In this document: piece after piece, positions 44,567-53,978 of the stretch | How the letters are laid out: each line of letters begins with the position of its first letter | Numbering within the stretch: the stretch's first letter is position 1 | Origin: Selenomonas dianae | Lineage (GTDB): Bacteria > Bacillota > Negativicutes > Selenomonadales > Selenomonadaceae | Length of the DNA stretch: 64,000 nt | Assembly (NCBI RefSeq): GCF_030644225.1 | Contig: NZ_CP128650.1 | Coordinates: 1,602,001 to 1,666,000 of the forward strand | Direction of reading: 5' to 3' | The notes under the pieces: generated by a model | What the model was told of the DNA's origin: nothing | Seen by the model: the letters and a program-made list of their open reading frames with translations, nothing else | The model's database searches: none | Translations under genes and position numbers: made by a program

Positions 44567-45916
44567 CTATTTATACCGCAAGAACCTGTAAAGAATCATG
44601 GGAACAATCAGCAGGGGAACACCGAGATAGAGAGCGGAGCGCAGCTCCGGGACAAAAAACATGAATGCGAGGCAGCATACCTGCGCCCAAATGCCAAAGA
44701 GCGTCACATAGGGAAAGAAGGGCATACGATAGCGCAGCAGGGACACCTGTCCCTCCGCTTCGAGTTTACGCCGCCGCCGGTACTGACTCCAACAGATCGA
44801 GATCCACGCCACCGCCCCCGAGAATCCGGAGAGCGCAAGCAAATACGTGTAGAGTGCCGCATCCGGATTCACCGCATAGATGCCGATGACCCCCCAGCAG
44901 AACAGGATGGATGCATAAATCGCGCGCGACGGTACGCCCTGACTGCTGAGCCCCGCAAGCACGCGCGGAGCCATGCCCATCGTCGCAAGTGCGTGAACTG
45001 CGCGCGCCGCACCGTAAAGCCCCGAGTTCGAGCAGGAAATCGCCGCTGTGAGGACGACGAGCGAGAACACCGCCGCCAGCTCCGTAAATCCATGCTCTGC
45101 GAGCGCCGCCGCAAAGACACTCTCCGAGAGCGAGGCGTGATCCCACGGAAAAATGGAAATCAGCAGCGTAATGGGAACGATGTAGAGGGCGATGATGCGC
45201 CATGTAATGTTGCGCACCGCTGTCGGAATGCTGCGTGCAGGATCGGCGGTCTCCCCCGCCGCAAGCCCGATGATCTCCGTCCCTTGAAAATTCACGAGAA
45301 TGATCACCATCGTGAGTGCGATACTCGCGCAGCCGTGCGGCGCAAAACCGCCGCTGCCGAGCAGGATGCGTGTCCCGATATACCCCTCCCCTCCGACGAG
45401 CCCAAGACAGATGAGCAGAGCGACCACACTGAACGCGACGAGCGCAGACACCTTGATGAGCGAGAGCCAAAACTCGCTCTCACCGAATTTATCGACACGA
45501 AACAGATTGATCATGGTGACGACGAGCCCGAAGAACACCGCCCACCAGATCGTCCCGACCTCCGGGAAAAAGCCGTTCATGATGATGCCGGCGGCAATCA
45601 TCTCCGAGGGCACATAGGACACCCACGTCACCCAATACGACCAGCCGACGCCGCACGCCCACGTCGGCGATATATTTTCGCGCGCATAGACAACAAAAGA
45701 TCCCGAAAGCGGTTTTTCCACCGCCAGCTCTGCAAGACAAAGCATGACCGAGAGAACAATCAGTCCGCCGAGGAGGTAGGAGATCATCGCAGCAGGCCCC
45801 GCATGTTCGAGCACATAGCCCGTTCCGAGGAAATATCCGCTCCCGATGACACCGCCGAGAGAGATAAACTGAAGATGCCTGTTCTTCAGCTTCCGTTTCA
45901 TTGTTGTTTCGCCCAT
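44567..45916 (-). CDS. APC-family amino acid permease
   Basis: 449 residues from ATG at 45916, twelve hydrophobic helices. The amino acid permease signature is at the N-terminus (LQFISLGGVIGSGYFLGTG) with VNFQGTEIIGLAAGE in the middle, close to the GabP/LysP/AroP group. The frame extends to 45976 but those residues are not hydrophobic or conserved. Substrate not determinable. A weak AGAAG precedes the start. Confidence 0.87.
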   Translation of the reverse strand: MGETTMKRKLKNRHLQFISLGGVIGSGYFLGTGYVLEHAGPAAMISYLLGGLIVLSVMLCLAELAVEKPLSGSFVVYARENISPTWACGVGWSYWVTWVSYVPSEMIAAGIIMNGFFPEVGTIWWAVFFGLVVTMINLFRVDKFGESEFWLSLIKVSALVAFSVVALLICLGLVGGEGYIGTRILLGSGGFAPHGCASIALTMVIILVNFQGTEIIGLAAGETADPARSIPTAVRNITWRIIALYIVPITLLISIFPWDHASLSESVFAAALAEHGFTELAAVFSLVVLTAAISCSNSGLYGAARAVHALATMGMAPRVLAGLSSQGVPSRAIYASILFCWGVIGIYAVNPDAALYTYLLALSGFSGAVAWISICWSQYRRRRKLEAEGQVSLLRYRMPFFPYVTLFGIWAQVCCLAFMFFVPELRSALYLGVPLLIVPMILYRFLRYK

Positions 45917-46008
45917 GGGCTTCTTAACACAACCTTTCTTCCAAAATCCCCACGCGAAAATATGCGCTCCCATCATACTACAGGAAGGCGTGAATTACTA
46001 TGATTTAT

Positions 46009-46037
46009 TTGACAAAGCCGTAAATTTTTATTATCAT
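46009..46037 (+). promoter_or_regulatory. Promoter of the DUF3298 gene
   Basis: TTGACA (46009-46014), 17 bases, TATCAT (46032-46037), then AAGGAGGAG and an ATG at 46069. Confidence 0.7.
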
Positions 46038-46068
46038 CGTAGAAGCTGTATAAAGGAGGAGTTTGATT

Positions 46069-46691
46069 ATGAAATTCAGAGCCTTGCTGCTCGCTCTCGC
46101 CCTCGTCATTACTGTTTCCGGGACAGCGGGCGCAACCGTCACCGAACATCGGGAGTCGACGACGAACCTCTCCATCGCCTACCCCGTCCTTGCGTTGGAA
46201 GACACTGCCGCTGCAGATCTCATCAATGCCGACATCGCGTCGCTCGCCGCAAATATGCGCACGGCCTACGAGAACGGCGCCTTTTACCGCGGGGAGCTTG
46301 GCTATCGGGTACACCTGGACGACGACAACTTCCTCTCCGTAACGTTCACGGATCTGCGCTACGAGCTGCGCGCAAATCAGCCCGTCCGTCATGACTACGG
46401 CTGCGTCTACTACAAAAAAACAGGACAACGCATTCCGCTCTCGTTCTTTGTTCACCTCACCCCGTCCGACCTCGACGGTGAGGCGGTCAGTGGGCATCTC
46501 TACAATGAGCAGGGGCGCAACACGCCGATTCAGCCCGAAAAATCCGTCCGCGAAATTCCGACGAACTACTTCCTCGGCGGCAGCGGCTATGTATGCCCCA
46601 TCTTTCAGGCGGGCGAGCTGACGGCGAGCACAGGGCCGACCTACATCCTGCTCGATGCGTCCATCATCGACTACTTTAACCGCAAAAACAA

Positions 46692-46695
<4 letters not shown>
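46069..46695 (+). CDS. Secreted DUF3298 (RsiV-like) domain protein
   Basis: 208 residues with a cleavable signal peptide (LLLALALVITVSGTAGA, cut after the A-G-A region). The remainder matches the DUF3298/DUF4163 pattern seen in RsiV anti-sigma factors: NLSIAYPVL, DDDNFLSVTFTDLRYE, YYKKTGQRIPLSFFV. There is no transmembrane anchor or anti-sigma segment, so it is a free periplasmic protein and not RsiV itself; function unknown. Translationally coupled to the YigZ gene (ATGA). Confidence 0.78.
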
Positions 46696-47348
<653 letters not shown>

Positions 47349-47375
47349 AAAAAGCGCCTCAATGAGGCGCTTTTT
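47349..47375. terminator. Bidirectional terminator between the YigZ gene and fnr
   Basis: AAAAAGCGCCTC / GAGGCGCTTTTT with a three-base loop, between convergent genes. Confidence 0.9.
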
Positions 47376-48140
47376 CTATTCGATATTACAGATTTCCCTG
47401 CCGCAGTTCTCACAGTGAATCTCTGCCTTCAGATACTCCATATCCTTGATGAGTATGAGATGTCCGCGCATCTCGATCACATTCTGTTTCTTGAGATCGG
47501 CAAGCATACGGTTGAGGCTTTCACGCGCCGATGCCGAGTAGTTCGCAAGCTCCTGATTCGTCAGCGGAACGGAGATCAGAATCCCCTCATCCGTCTCCAT
47601 CCCGTAGCTGTTCGCGAGACGGATCAGCGTCGAGCAGAGCGCCCCCTTCTTCCCGTAGAGAACCAAGTCGCGAAATTTCAGATGCTGCTTTCGCATATGC
47701 ATTCCGATCAGCTTGAGCAGGGCAATCGAGAGATGCGGGTGTTTTTCCAGGTATGCCTGTAGTACGGGAAACTCAATGGCATAGACCTCAGCGGCGCTGC
47801 GTGCAACCGCACTGAAGATATAGATCGGCTTCTCCTCATAGATCGGCAGCTCGCCGATGATACTGCCCTTTGTCGCGAGACGCAGGGCAAGCACGCGCCC
47901 CGATGCACCATACTTCACAATGAAGATATGCCCCGACCGCACGATGTAGAAATAATGTGCCGGCCTGCCCTCACGAAAGAGATATGCGCCGTCATGCAAG
48001 GAAATCACCTTGCCCGGAATCGACTCCACCTCTCGAATGAGCGTCTCCTGATCCACGAACCTCTCCTCCATTCCTGTCCATAGAGAATGTTCATTGTATT
48101 TTTTAATATTATCGAAAAAACTATTAAAATCCTGTGACAT
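47376..48140 (-). CDS. fnr: Bacillus-type FNR oxygen-sensing regulator
   Basis: 254 residues. Cyclic-nucleotide-like barrel plus HTH (TNQELANYSASARESLNRMLADL). The C-terminus carries C243, C246 and C251 (C-X2-C-X4-C, ...CENCGREICNIE), the [4Fe-4S] ligand pattern of Bacillus subtilis FNR, and the RDLVLYGKKGAL segment keeps the Asp that is the fourth ligand there. No N-terminal cluster cysteines as in E. coli FNR. It would activate anaerobic genes when the cluster is intact. The ATG at 48140 lies inside an FNR box; a Met 23 residues in is an alternative start. Divergent to narK. Confidence 0.9.
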   Translation of the reverse strand: MSQDFNSFFDNIKKYNEHSLWTGMEERFVDQETLIREVESIPGKVISLHDGAYLFREGRPAHYFYIVRSGHIFIVKYGASGRVLALRLATKGSIIGELPIYEEKPIYIFSAVARSAAEVYAIEFPVLQAYLEKHPHLSIALLKLIGMHMRKQHLKFRDLVLYGKKGALCSTLIRLANSYGMETDEGILISVPLTNQELANYSASARESLNRMLADLKKQNVIEMRGHLILIKDMEYLKAEIHCENCGREICNIE

Positions 48141-48148
48141 CGGTCACA
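48133..48148. promoter_or_regulatory. FNR/CRP-type operator in the fnr-narK interval
   Basis: TGTGACATCGGTCACA matches TGTGA-N6-TCACA exactly. Its centre (48140.5) is about 41.5 bases before the start expected from the narK -10 at 48170-48175, the classic class II activator position. It also covers the annotated fnr start codon. Confidence 0.8.
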
Positions 48149-48169
48149 TCCAAGCGAAAAATTTTTCAC

Positions 48170-48175
48170 TATAAT
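48170..48175 (+). promoter_or_regulatory. narK -10 box
   Basis: Consensus TATAAT; the -35 position (48147-48152, CATCCA) is poor, as expected for an activator-dependent promoter with the FNR box beside it. Confidence 0.65.
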
Positions 48176-48257
48176 TTTTTTGTATCAACGTTATAGGAAA
48201 CTCTGATAAGGCACAATCCCCTCGGAGCTTCACGAAATCATCATGGGAGAGATGCAA

Positions 48258-49601
48258 ATGGAAAGCAAGGACATCCTCGCTGTACTCGGCGAGAACCCGT
48301 CACGGCGTGATATTCTCACGCATTGGGATCCGGAGAATGAGACGTTCTGGAAAAAATACGGCGAGCGCATCGCCAAACAGAACCTCTACACCTCGACATG
48401 GGCGCTGACCCTCGCCTTTGTCGCATGGACGATGTGGGCGACCATCGCGGCACAGCTCAATCAGATCGGCTTTCACTTCACGGATAACGAGATCTTCACG
48501 CTCGCGGCACTGCCGGGACTCGTCGGTGCAACGGGGCGTCTCGTCTACACCTACCTCCCCGCCATGGTCGGCGGACGCAACTGGACGTTCATCTCGACCG
48601 CACTCCTTCTCATCCCGCTCATCGGGCTCGGCAACGCTCTCACGGACACGACCACAACCTATGACACCTTTGTCCTGCTCGTCGCGGGCATCGGCATCGC
48701 GGGCGCAAACTTCTCCTCGTCGATGGCAAACATCGGCTTCTTTTTCCCGAAGTCGCAGAAGGGGCTTGCCCTCGGCATCAACGCCGGCATCGGCAACCTT
48801 GGCGTATCACTCATCTATCTGACCGCCCCCATGCTCCTCGGTGCGAGTTTCGGCGGCCTCTTCGGCGATCCGCTCCTGAGTGCGGCAGGCAAGGAGGTCT
48901 ACATCCAGAACGTCTGCTATTTCTGGGCGATCCCCACGGCGCTCACCCTCGTGCTCATCTGGATGTTCATGGACAACCTGCCCATCCCGAAGCAGAGCCC
49001 GCGCAGCATGATGTCGATCTTCGGCAACAAGCACACATGGCTCATCACCGTCATCTATACCTGCGGCTTCGGCTCGTTCATCGGCTACTCCGCAGCGCTC
49101 GCACTCCTCGTGAACCGCGAGTTCCCCGAGGTCTCGTTTGCCTATGCTGCGTTCCTCGGCCCCTTCATCGGCGCGGGCGTACGCCCCATCGGCGGTTGGG
49201 TCTCGGACAAGGTCAACAGCGGCTCGAAGGTCACGTTCTACTCGCTGCTCCTCATGCTCGTCGCGTGCATCGTCACCGTCATGGGCATTCAGGCGCACAA
49301 TTTCGCACTGTTTTTCGGTGCGTTCCTCGTACTCTTCTTCTCGACCGGCTTCATCAACGCCGCATCCTTCCGCATGATCCCCTTCGTCTTTGACAACCCC
49401 GTGCACGCCTCGCTCGTCACAGGTTTCACGGCGGCGATTGCGGCATATGGCGCGTTCCTCATCCCAAAGATTTTCGGCTGGTCATACGGCACACAGGGCA
49501 GTGTCATCCCCGCGTTCTACATTCTCATCGCGTTCACCGTCATTACCATCATCATCACCTATGTCTTTTACGCACGCAAGGGCTCCGGCATCAAGTGCTG
49601 A
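48258..49601 (+). CDS. narK: NarK-type nitrate/nitrite transporter
   Basis: 447 residues, major facilitator with twelve helices. Nitrate signature segments are present: SSSMANIGFFFPKSQKGLALGIN-type stretch followed by AGIGNLGVSL, and in the second half FSTGFINAASFRMIPF. The start is the third of three close ATGs (48258), the only one correctly spaced from GGGAGAG at 48245-48251. Carries nitrate in or nitrite out during anaerobic respiration; no nitrate reductase genes are in the window. FNR control is predicted from the operator upstream. Confidence 0.88.
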   Translation: MESKDILAVLGENPSRRDILTHWDPENETFWKKYGERIAKQNLYTSTWALTLAFVAWTMWATIAAQLNQIGFHFTDNEIFTLAALPGLVGATGRLVYTYLPAMVGGRNWTFISTALLLIPLIGLGNALTDTTTTYDTFVLLVAGIGIAGANFSSSMANIGFFFPKSQKGLALGINAGIGNLGVSLIYLTAPMLLGASFGGLFGDPLLSAAGKEVYIQNVCYFWAIPTALTLVLIWMFMDNLPIPKQSPRSMMSIFGNKHTWLITVIYTCGFGSFIGYSAALALLVNREFPEVSFAYAAFLGPFIGAGVRPIGGWVSDKVNSGSKVTFYSLLLMLVACIVTVMGIQAHNFALFFGAFLVLFFSTGFINAASFRMIPFVFDNPVHASLVTGFTAAIAAYGAFLIPKIFGWSYGTQGSVIPAFYILIAFTVITIIITYVFYARKGSGIKC

Positions 49602-49618
49602 GCGCTGCGTGAGCAAAG

Positions 49619-49647
49619 AAGCTGCCCTCGACAGGGCGGCTTTTTTA
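49619..49647 (+). terminator. narK terminator
   Basis: AAGCTGCCC / GGGCGGCTT stem with six-base loop and T6. Confidence 0.85.
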
Positions 49648-49681
49648 TTGGGAAAATTGATGTGCCGCCCACATCCTCCAT

Positions 49682-49710
49682 TTCACGCACACATCGGACT
49701 GTGGTATAAT
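49682..49710 (+). promoter_or_regulatory. Promoter of the first ThrE-type gene
   Basis: TTCACG (49682-49687), 17 bases, TATAAT (49705-49710); AGGGGGA ribosome site precedes ATG 49744. Confidence 0.6.
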
Positions 49711-49743
49711 GGGCGGAGCATTGGGAAATAATTAGGGGGAATC

Positions 49744-51069
49744 ATGGAAATCGAAACCATCAAAAATGCCGCGCAGGACAGCAACAAGATGCTGAACCAC
49801 AAAATGAAAATCCTGCTCGACATCGGACAGACACTCATGGAGAACGGTGCGGACTGCGCACGCATCGTACGTGATATGCGCCGCGCGGCGGTACATCTGC
49901 GCATTCCGGCGCATCAAATCCAGTCGCACGTCACCTATACAACACTCATGCTCTGCGTCAGCGACGGCGAACGATCCTTTACCCAGTTCCGCAAATGTCT
50001 GAAGCACGGGGTCAACCTTGCCGTCCTCGCCGCCGTCAGCAAACTCACCTGGCGCATCCTGCGCGGCAATACGCCGCTGCATCCGATTGAGCGTGCCATC
50101 GACCGCATCCGCGAACGCGCACTCTGTTATCCGGACTGGGGGATCGCGCTCGGAGCCGCTGTCGGCTCCGGCGGCTCGTGCAAGCTCTTCGGCGGCAGCT
50201 GGCTTGAAGCACTGGTCGCCACCATCGCCGCACTCATGGGATTTATCGCACACCGCACAAGTACAAGATATGCGTTTAATCCGTACGCCTGCGCCATGAT
50301 TACGGGTTTTGTCGCGACGATCTTCGCGTGGATCATCCCCGCCGCCCTCGGTCTGCCGACCATGTGGTACGCACTCGTCGCCTGTACGATCTTTCTGATG
50401 CCCGGATTCCCGTCCATCAACGCCGCAAGCGATATGCTGAACCGCTTCACGACCTCCGGGATGACGCGTGCGATGGACACCATGCTCATCATCGGCGGCA
50501 TGACCTTCGGCATCGCCTTCGCCATCCTCGTTGCGGGCGTACACAACATCTCCGACGTGCATATACAGCCGACCGACACCTACCTCAATCAAGCGATTGC
50601 AGCGGCACTCGCAGCGGGCGGCTTCTCCATCATGTTCAACACACCGAAGAAGCTGCTCGCCATCGTCGCCGTCGAGGGCATTGTCACCATGCTCATCCGC
50701 AACGTCCTCATGCTTGAGTTCGGACTGCCGCAGTCCATCGGCTCCTTCGCAGCAGCCGCCGTCGTCGGCATCGCCGCGCTCAAGATCATCCACATTGTCC
50801 ACACGCCGAACACCCTGCTCATCATTCCGCCCGTCATCCCGCTGATCCCCTGCGTTCTCCTCTACCGTCTCCTCTTCGCCGTCCTGCACATCCAGACCAT
50901 CTCCGTCGAGGAGCTGCTTGAGGCTCTGCGCTTCGGCGTGAACGGTGTCACGATCATCCTCGCCGTCGTCGTCGGCGTCTCCATCCCGAACATCTTCATC
51001 CAGAAACGCATGGAGGCACAACAGCAGCGCGAAATCGACGCCATCATCGCAACACGGGGGGACGTATAG
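49744..51069 (+). CDS. ThrE-family threonine/serine exporter-like protein (copy 1)
   Basis: 441 residues. N-terminal half has the ThrE (DUF1212) region with a cytoplasmic start (MKILLDIGQTLMENGADCARIVRDMRRAA) then five helices; C-terminal half is the ThrE_2 (DUF3815) set of helices (FNTPKKLLAIVAVEGIVTMLIRN; HTPNTLLIIPPVIPLIPCVLLYRLLF). The full-length fused form is like Corynebacterium ThrE. Export of threonine/serine is the family role, not shown for this protein. A near-duplicate follows at 51197. Confidence 0.85.
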   Translation: MEIETIKNAAQDSNKMLNHKMKILLDIGQTLMENGADCARIVRDMRRAAVHLRIPAHQIQSHVTYTTLMLCVSDGERSFTQFRKCLKHGVNLAVLAAVSKLTWRILRGNTPLHPIERAIDRIRERALCYPDWGIALGAAVGSGGSCKLFGGSWLEALVATIAALMGFIAHRTSTRYAFNPYACAMITGFVATIFAWIIPAALGLPTMWYALVACTIFLMPGFPSINAASDMLNRFTTSGMTRAMDTMLIIGGMTFGIAFAILVAGVHNISDVHIQPTDTYLNQAIAAALAAGGFSIMFNTPKKLLAIVAVEGIVTMLIRNVLMLEFGLPQSIGSFAAAAVVGIAALKIIHIVHTPNTLLIIPPVIPLIPCVLLYRLLFAVLHIQTISVEELLEALRFGVNGVTIILAVVVGVSIPNIFIQKRMEAQQQREIDAIIATRGDV

Positions 51070-51196
51070 TCCTCACGCAATTTCACCCGTACGGCATCTT
51101 TTCAGCAGACGTTTCTCTCCATTTCTTTGCGTTTGTATTTATGTTATAATAACGCAGACTTATAGTTTAGTGGAGAGAAAGGCGGTCTGTATACAC

Positions 51197-52525
51197 ATGA
51201 CTCGGGCACAATTCAAGAGCGCATCGGAGGATGACAACCGAACGCTCAACCACAAAATGAAAATCCTGCTCGACATCGGGCAGTCTCTGATGGAGAGCGG
51301 TGCAGACTGCGCACGCATCATACGGGACATGAGGCGTGCCGCAGCCCATCTGCGCATTCCCTCCGACCAGATCCAATCCCATGTCACCTATACCACGCTC
51401 ATGCTGAACGTCACGGACGGCGAACGATCCCTTACCCAGTTCCGAAAGTGTATGAAGCACGGTGTCAATCTCGCTGTAATCGCAGCCATCAGCAAACTGA
51501 CATGGCGTATCCTGCGCGGAAATACCCCCATAAACGCGATCGAAAACGCCGTTACCCGTGTCCGACAGCGCCCACGCAGCTATCCGGTATGGGCGGCGGC
51601 TCTTGGTGCTGCGATTGCCTCGGGGGCTTCGTGCTCACTGTTCGGCGGCAGTCTGCCGGAGTCGTCGGTCGCAACCGCTGCAGCCCTGATCGGGTTCATC
51701 GCCCACCGTCTCAGCATCCGAAATGAATTCAATCCCTACGCCTGCTCCATGATTGCCGCGTTTGCCGCCACCATCGTCGCATGGCTCATTCCGTTCGTTC
51801 TCGCTCTGCCGACCATGTGGTACGCGCTTGTTTCCTGTACCATTTTCCTCATCCCCGGATTCCCGATCATCAACGCTGCAAGCGATGTCATCAACCGCTT
51901 TATCTCCTCCGGCATGACGCGTGCGATAGACACCATGCTCATCGTCGGAGGCATGACCTTCGGCATCGCCTTCGCTATCCTGTCCACCGGCATCGCGAAC
52001 ATCTCCGATGTCCACATCCTCCCGACAGATGCCTACATCAGTCAGGCATTTGCCGCAGCACTTGCGGCAGGCGGCTTTTCCATCATCTTCAACACACCGA
52101 AAAAACTGCTCGCCATTGTCGCATTCGAAGGAATTGTGACCATGCTGATCCGCAACATCCTCATGAATGAAATCGGTTTATCGCAGGCGGTCGGCTCTTT
52201 CGTCGCTGCGGCTGTGGTCGGTATTTCCGCACTCAAAGTCATTCATATCGTCCATACACCAAACACACTGCTCATCATCCCGCCCATCATTCCGCTCGTT
52301 CCCGGCGTCCTGCTCTATCGGCTGCTCTTCGCCGTTCTCTACATCCAGACCATCTCCGCAGAAGAATTTTTGGAGGCACTCCGCTTCGGCATCAGCGGCA
52401 TTACCATCATCCTCGCCATTGTCGTCGGTGTCTCCATCCCGAACATCTTCATCCAGAAACGCATGGAGGAACAACAGCAACGCGAAATCGACGCCATCAT
52501 CGCGCGACGTGCAGCGGAGGAGTAA
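51197..52525 (+). CDS. ThrE-family threonine/serine exporter-like protein (copy 2)
   Basis: 442 residues from MTRAQF at 51197 (AAAGGCGG upstream, 11 bases away); the frame is open much further upstream but that part is non-coding shadow. Same two-domain architecture and long stretches identical to copy 1, e.g. LNHKMKILLDIGQ and VVGVSIPNIFIQKRME, so this is a tandem duplication. Differences cluster around residues 120-150 between helices. A possible promoter (TTTCTT-17-TATAAT, 51122-51150) lies in the 127-base gap, so the copies may be separately transcribed. Confidence 0.85.
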   Translation: MTRAQFKSASEDDNRTLNHKMKILLDIGQSLMESGADCARIIRDMRRAAAHLRIPSDQIQSHVTYTTLMLNVTDGERSLTQFRKCMKHGVNLAVIAAISKLTWRILRGNTPINAIENAVTRVRQRPRSYPVWAAALGAAIASGASCSLFGGSLPESSVATAAALIGFIAHRLSIRNEFNPYACSMIAAFAATIVAWLIPFVLALPTMWYALVSCTIFLIPGFPIINAASDVINRFISSGMTRAIDTMLIVGGMTFGIAFAILSTGIANISDVHILPTDAYISQAFAAALAAGGFSIIFNTPKKLLAIVAFEGIVTMLIRNILMNEIGLSQAVGSFVAAAVVGISALKVIHIVHTPNTLLIIPPIIPLVPGVLLYRLLFAVLYIQTISAEEFLEALRFGISGITIILAIVVGVSIPNIFIQKRMEEQQQREIDAIIARRAAEE

Positions 52526-52538
52526 CGCATACAAAAAG

Positions 52539-52575
52539 AAAAATCATCTGTCGATTTTCGTACAGATGATTTTTT
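52539..52575 (+). terminator. Terminator of the second ThrE-type gene
   Basis: AAAAATCATCTGT / ACAGATGATTTTTT with a ten-base loop. Confidence 0.88.
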
Positions 52576-52644
52576 CTGCCTCATCATCGCGAAACGGCAT
52601 AGGGCATACTGATAGAATCATAATTTTTATAAATTTAAAGAATG

Positions 52645-52692
52645 CCCGTAAGTGCTTGTTCTATCTGGACTTACGGGGACGAACAAGCACTT
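52645..52692. other. Two interleaved perfect inverted repeats
   Basis: CCCGTAAGT (52645-52653) pairs with ACTTACGGG (52669-52677); AAGTGCTTGTTC (52650-52661) pairs with GAACAAGCACTT (52681-52692). The arms interleave and share four bases, so they form either an H-type pseudoknot (7 + 10 bp) or two exclusive hairpins. They lie between a terminator and the ald promoter; nothing else is evident in 52576-52719. Confidence 0.65.
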
Positions 52693-52719
52693 TGGCTTAA
52701 AAAAAATCACTTTTATTAC

Positions 52720-52749
52720 TTGACAAAAGTATCTGAATTATAATAAAAT
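52720..52749 (+). promoter_or_regulatory. ald promoter
   Basis: TTGACA (52720-52725), 18 bases, TAAAAT (52744-52749). A TATAAT overlaps at 52739 but its spacing (13) is too short. AGGAGG precedes the ATG at 52836. Confidence 0.65.
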
Positions 52750-52835
52750 CTCGAATAGGGTATACCTTTAGAAATTCCCCTAGCCGTTTCAAACCTTCTG
52801 TATTTTTTATCTATCTGTAGTAGGAGGAAAAAAAC

Positions 52836-53959
52836 ATGATTGTTGGCGTTTCGAAGGAAATCAAGAACAATGAGTTCCGCGTCGGTATGACCCCGTCGGG
52901 TGTCGAGGCGATGCGCCGTGCCGGTCACACGGTGCTCATCGAGAAAAGTGCCGGCGTTGGCAGCGGTTTCACGGATGCCGATTACGAAGCTGTTGGCGCT
53001 GAGATCGTCTCGGACAAAAAGGCTCTCTTTGATCGCTCTGAAATGATTGTTAAGGTAAAAGAGCCGCTTGCCGAAGAGTATGATCTCTTCCATGAGGGTC
53101 AGATCCTCTTCACCTACCTCCATCTCGCAGCCGAGCCCGAACTGACCGAGGCTCTCCTCAAGAAGAAGGTTGTCGGCATTGCCTACGAGACGGTTATCGC
53201 AAAGGGCGGCCGCGGACATACGACCTGCTCGCTCCGATGAGCGAAATCGCAGGTCGTATGTCCGTCCAGATCGGCGCACAGTTCCTTGAGAGCCGCTATG
53301 GCGGCAGCGGCGTTCTGCTCGGCGGCATCGCAGGTGTCGCAGCAGGTCAGGTCGTCATCATCGGCGGCGGCAACGTCGGCACGAACGCAGCAAAGATCGC
53401 GGTTGGTCTCGGCGCACGCGTCACGATCATCGACCTCTCGATCGAGCGTCTGCGTTACCTCGATGAGATCTTCGCCGGTCGTGTCGTCACGGAGTACTCC
53501 TCAAGCTACAACATCGCAAAATGGGTCAAAGAAGCAGACCTGCTCATCGGCTCGGTTCTCGTTCCGGGCGGTCGTACGCCGACCCTCGTCACCGAGGATA
53601 TGATCAAGACGATGAAGAAGGGCTCCGTTGTCGTCGACGTTGCAATCGACCAGGGCGGCTCGATCCAGACCTGCGACCACTGCACGACGCACGAGAATCC
53701 GACGTTCGAGAAGCACGGCGTTGTCCACTACTCCGTCGCGAACATCCCGGGCGCTGTTTCCCGCACCTCCACGCTCGGCATCACGAATGCGACCATCGAG
53801 TATGCACTCGCTCTGGCGAACAAGGGCTACAAGGCTGCACTCCGCGATGTGCCCGGCTTCAAGTATGGTCTCAACACCATTGACGGACACCTCACGAACG
53901 AGCCTGTTTCGAAGGCACTGAACATTCCGTTCAAGCCCATCGACGAGTTCCTTGCGTAA
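52836..53959 (+). pseudogene. ald: Alanine dehydrogenase, reading frame broken near 53207
   Basis: NAD-dependent L-alanine to pyruvate enzyme. Codons from 52836 encode the N-terminal half (MIVGVSKEIKNNEFRVGMTPSGVEAMRRAGHTV to VVGIAYETVIAKGG), then the frame ends at TGA 53238-53240 after 134 residues. The rest (LLAPMSEIAGRMSVQIGAQF, the NAD fold VVIIGGGNVGTNAAKIA, to the stop at 53959) continues in the -1 frame without interruption. Together the halves give about the usual 370 residues, and both are well conserved. A 1-base deletion, a 2-base insertion, a sequencing error or a programmed -1 frameshift would all explain it. A free-standing downstream start (ATG 53237) would lack the N-terminal substrate domain. 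Confidence 0.85.
53201..53264 (+). other. Frameshift-like signal in ald: slippery heptamer plus 15-bp hairpin
   Basis: A AAG GGC (53201-53207) is in the zero-frame register required for -1 slippage. After five bases, CGGACATACGACCTG (53213-53227) pairs perfectly with CAGGTCGTATGTCCG (53250-53264); TCGCT / AGCGA adds an inner stem. The -1 frame is open from 53207 into the conserved LLAPMSE. The same perfect palindrome could instead be the product of template-switch mutation. Confidence 0.7.
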
Positions 53960-53978
53960 TTCTTTTTTCTGACTGCTG

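Noticed and set aside
53237-53959. Independent short gene starting at ATG 53237 downstream of ald
   Set aside because: It is the NAD-binding C-terminal half of alanine dehydrogenase, lacks a ribosome site, and its ATG is the Met of the conserved PMSE motif.
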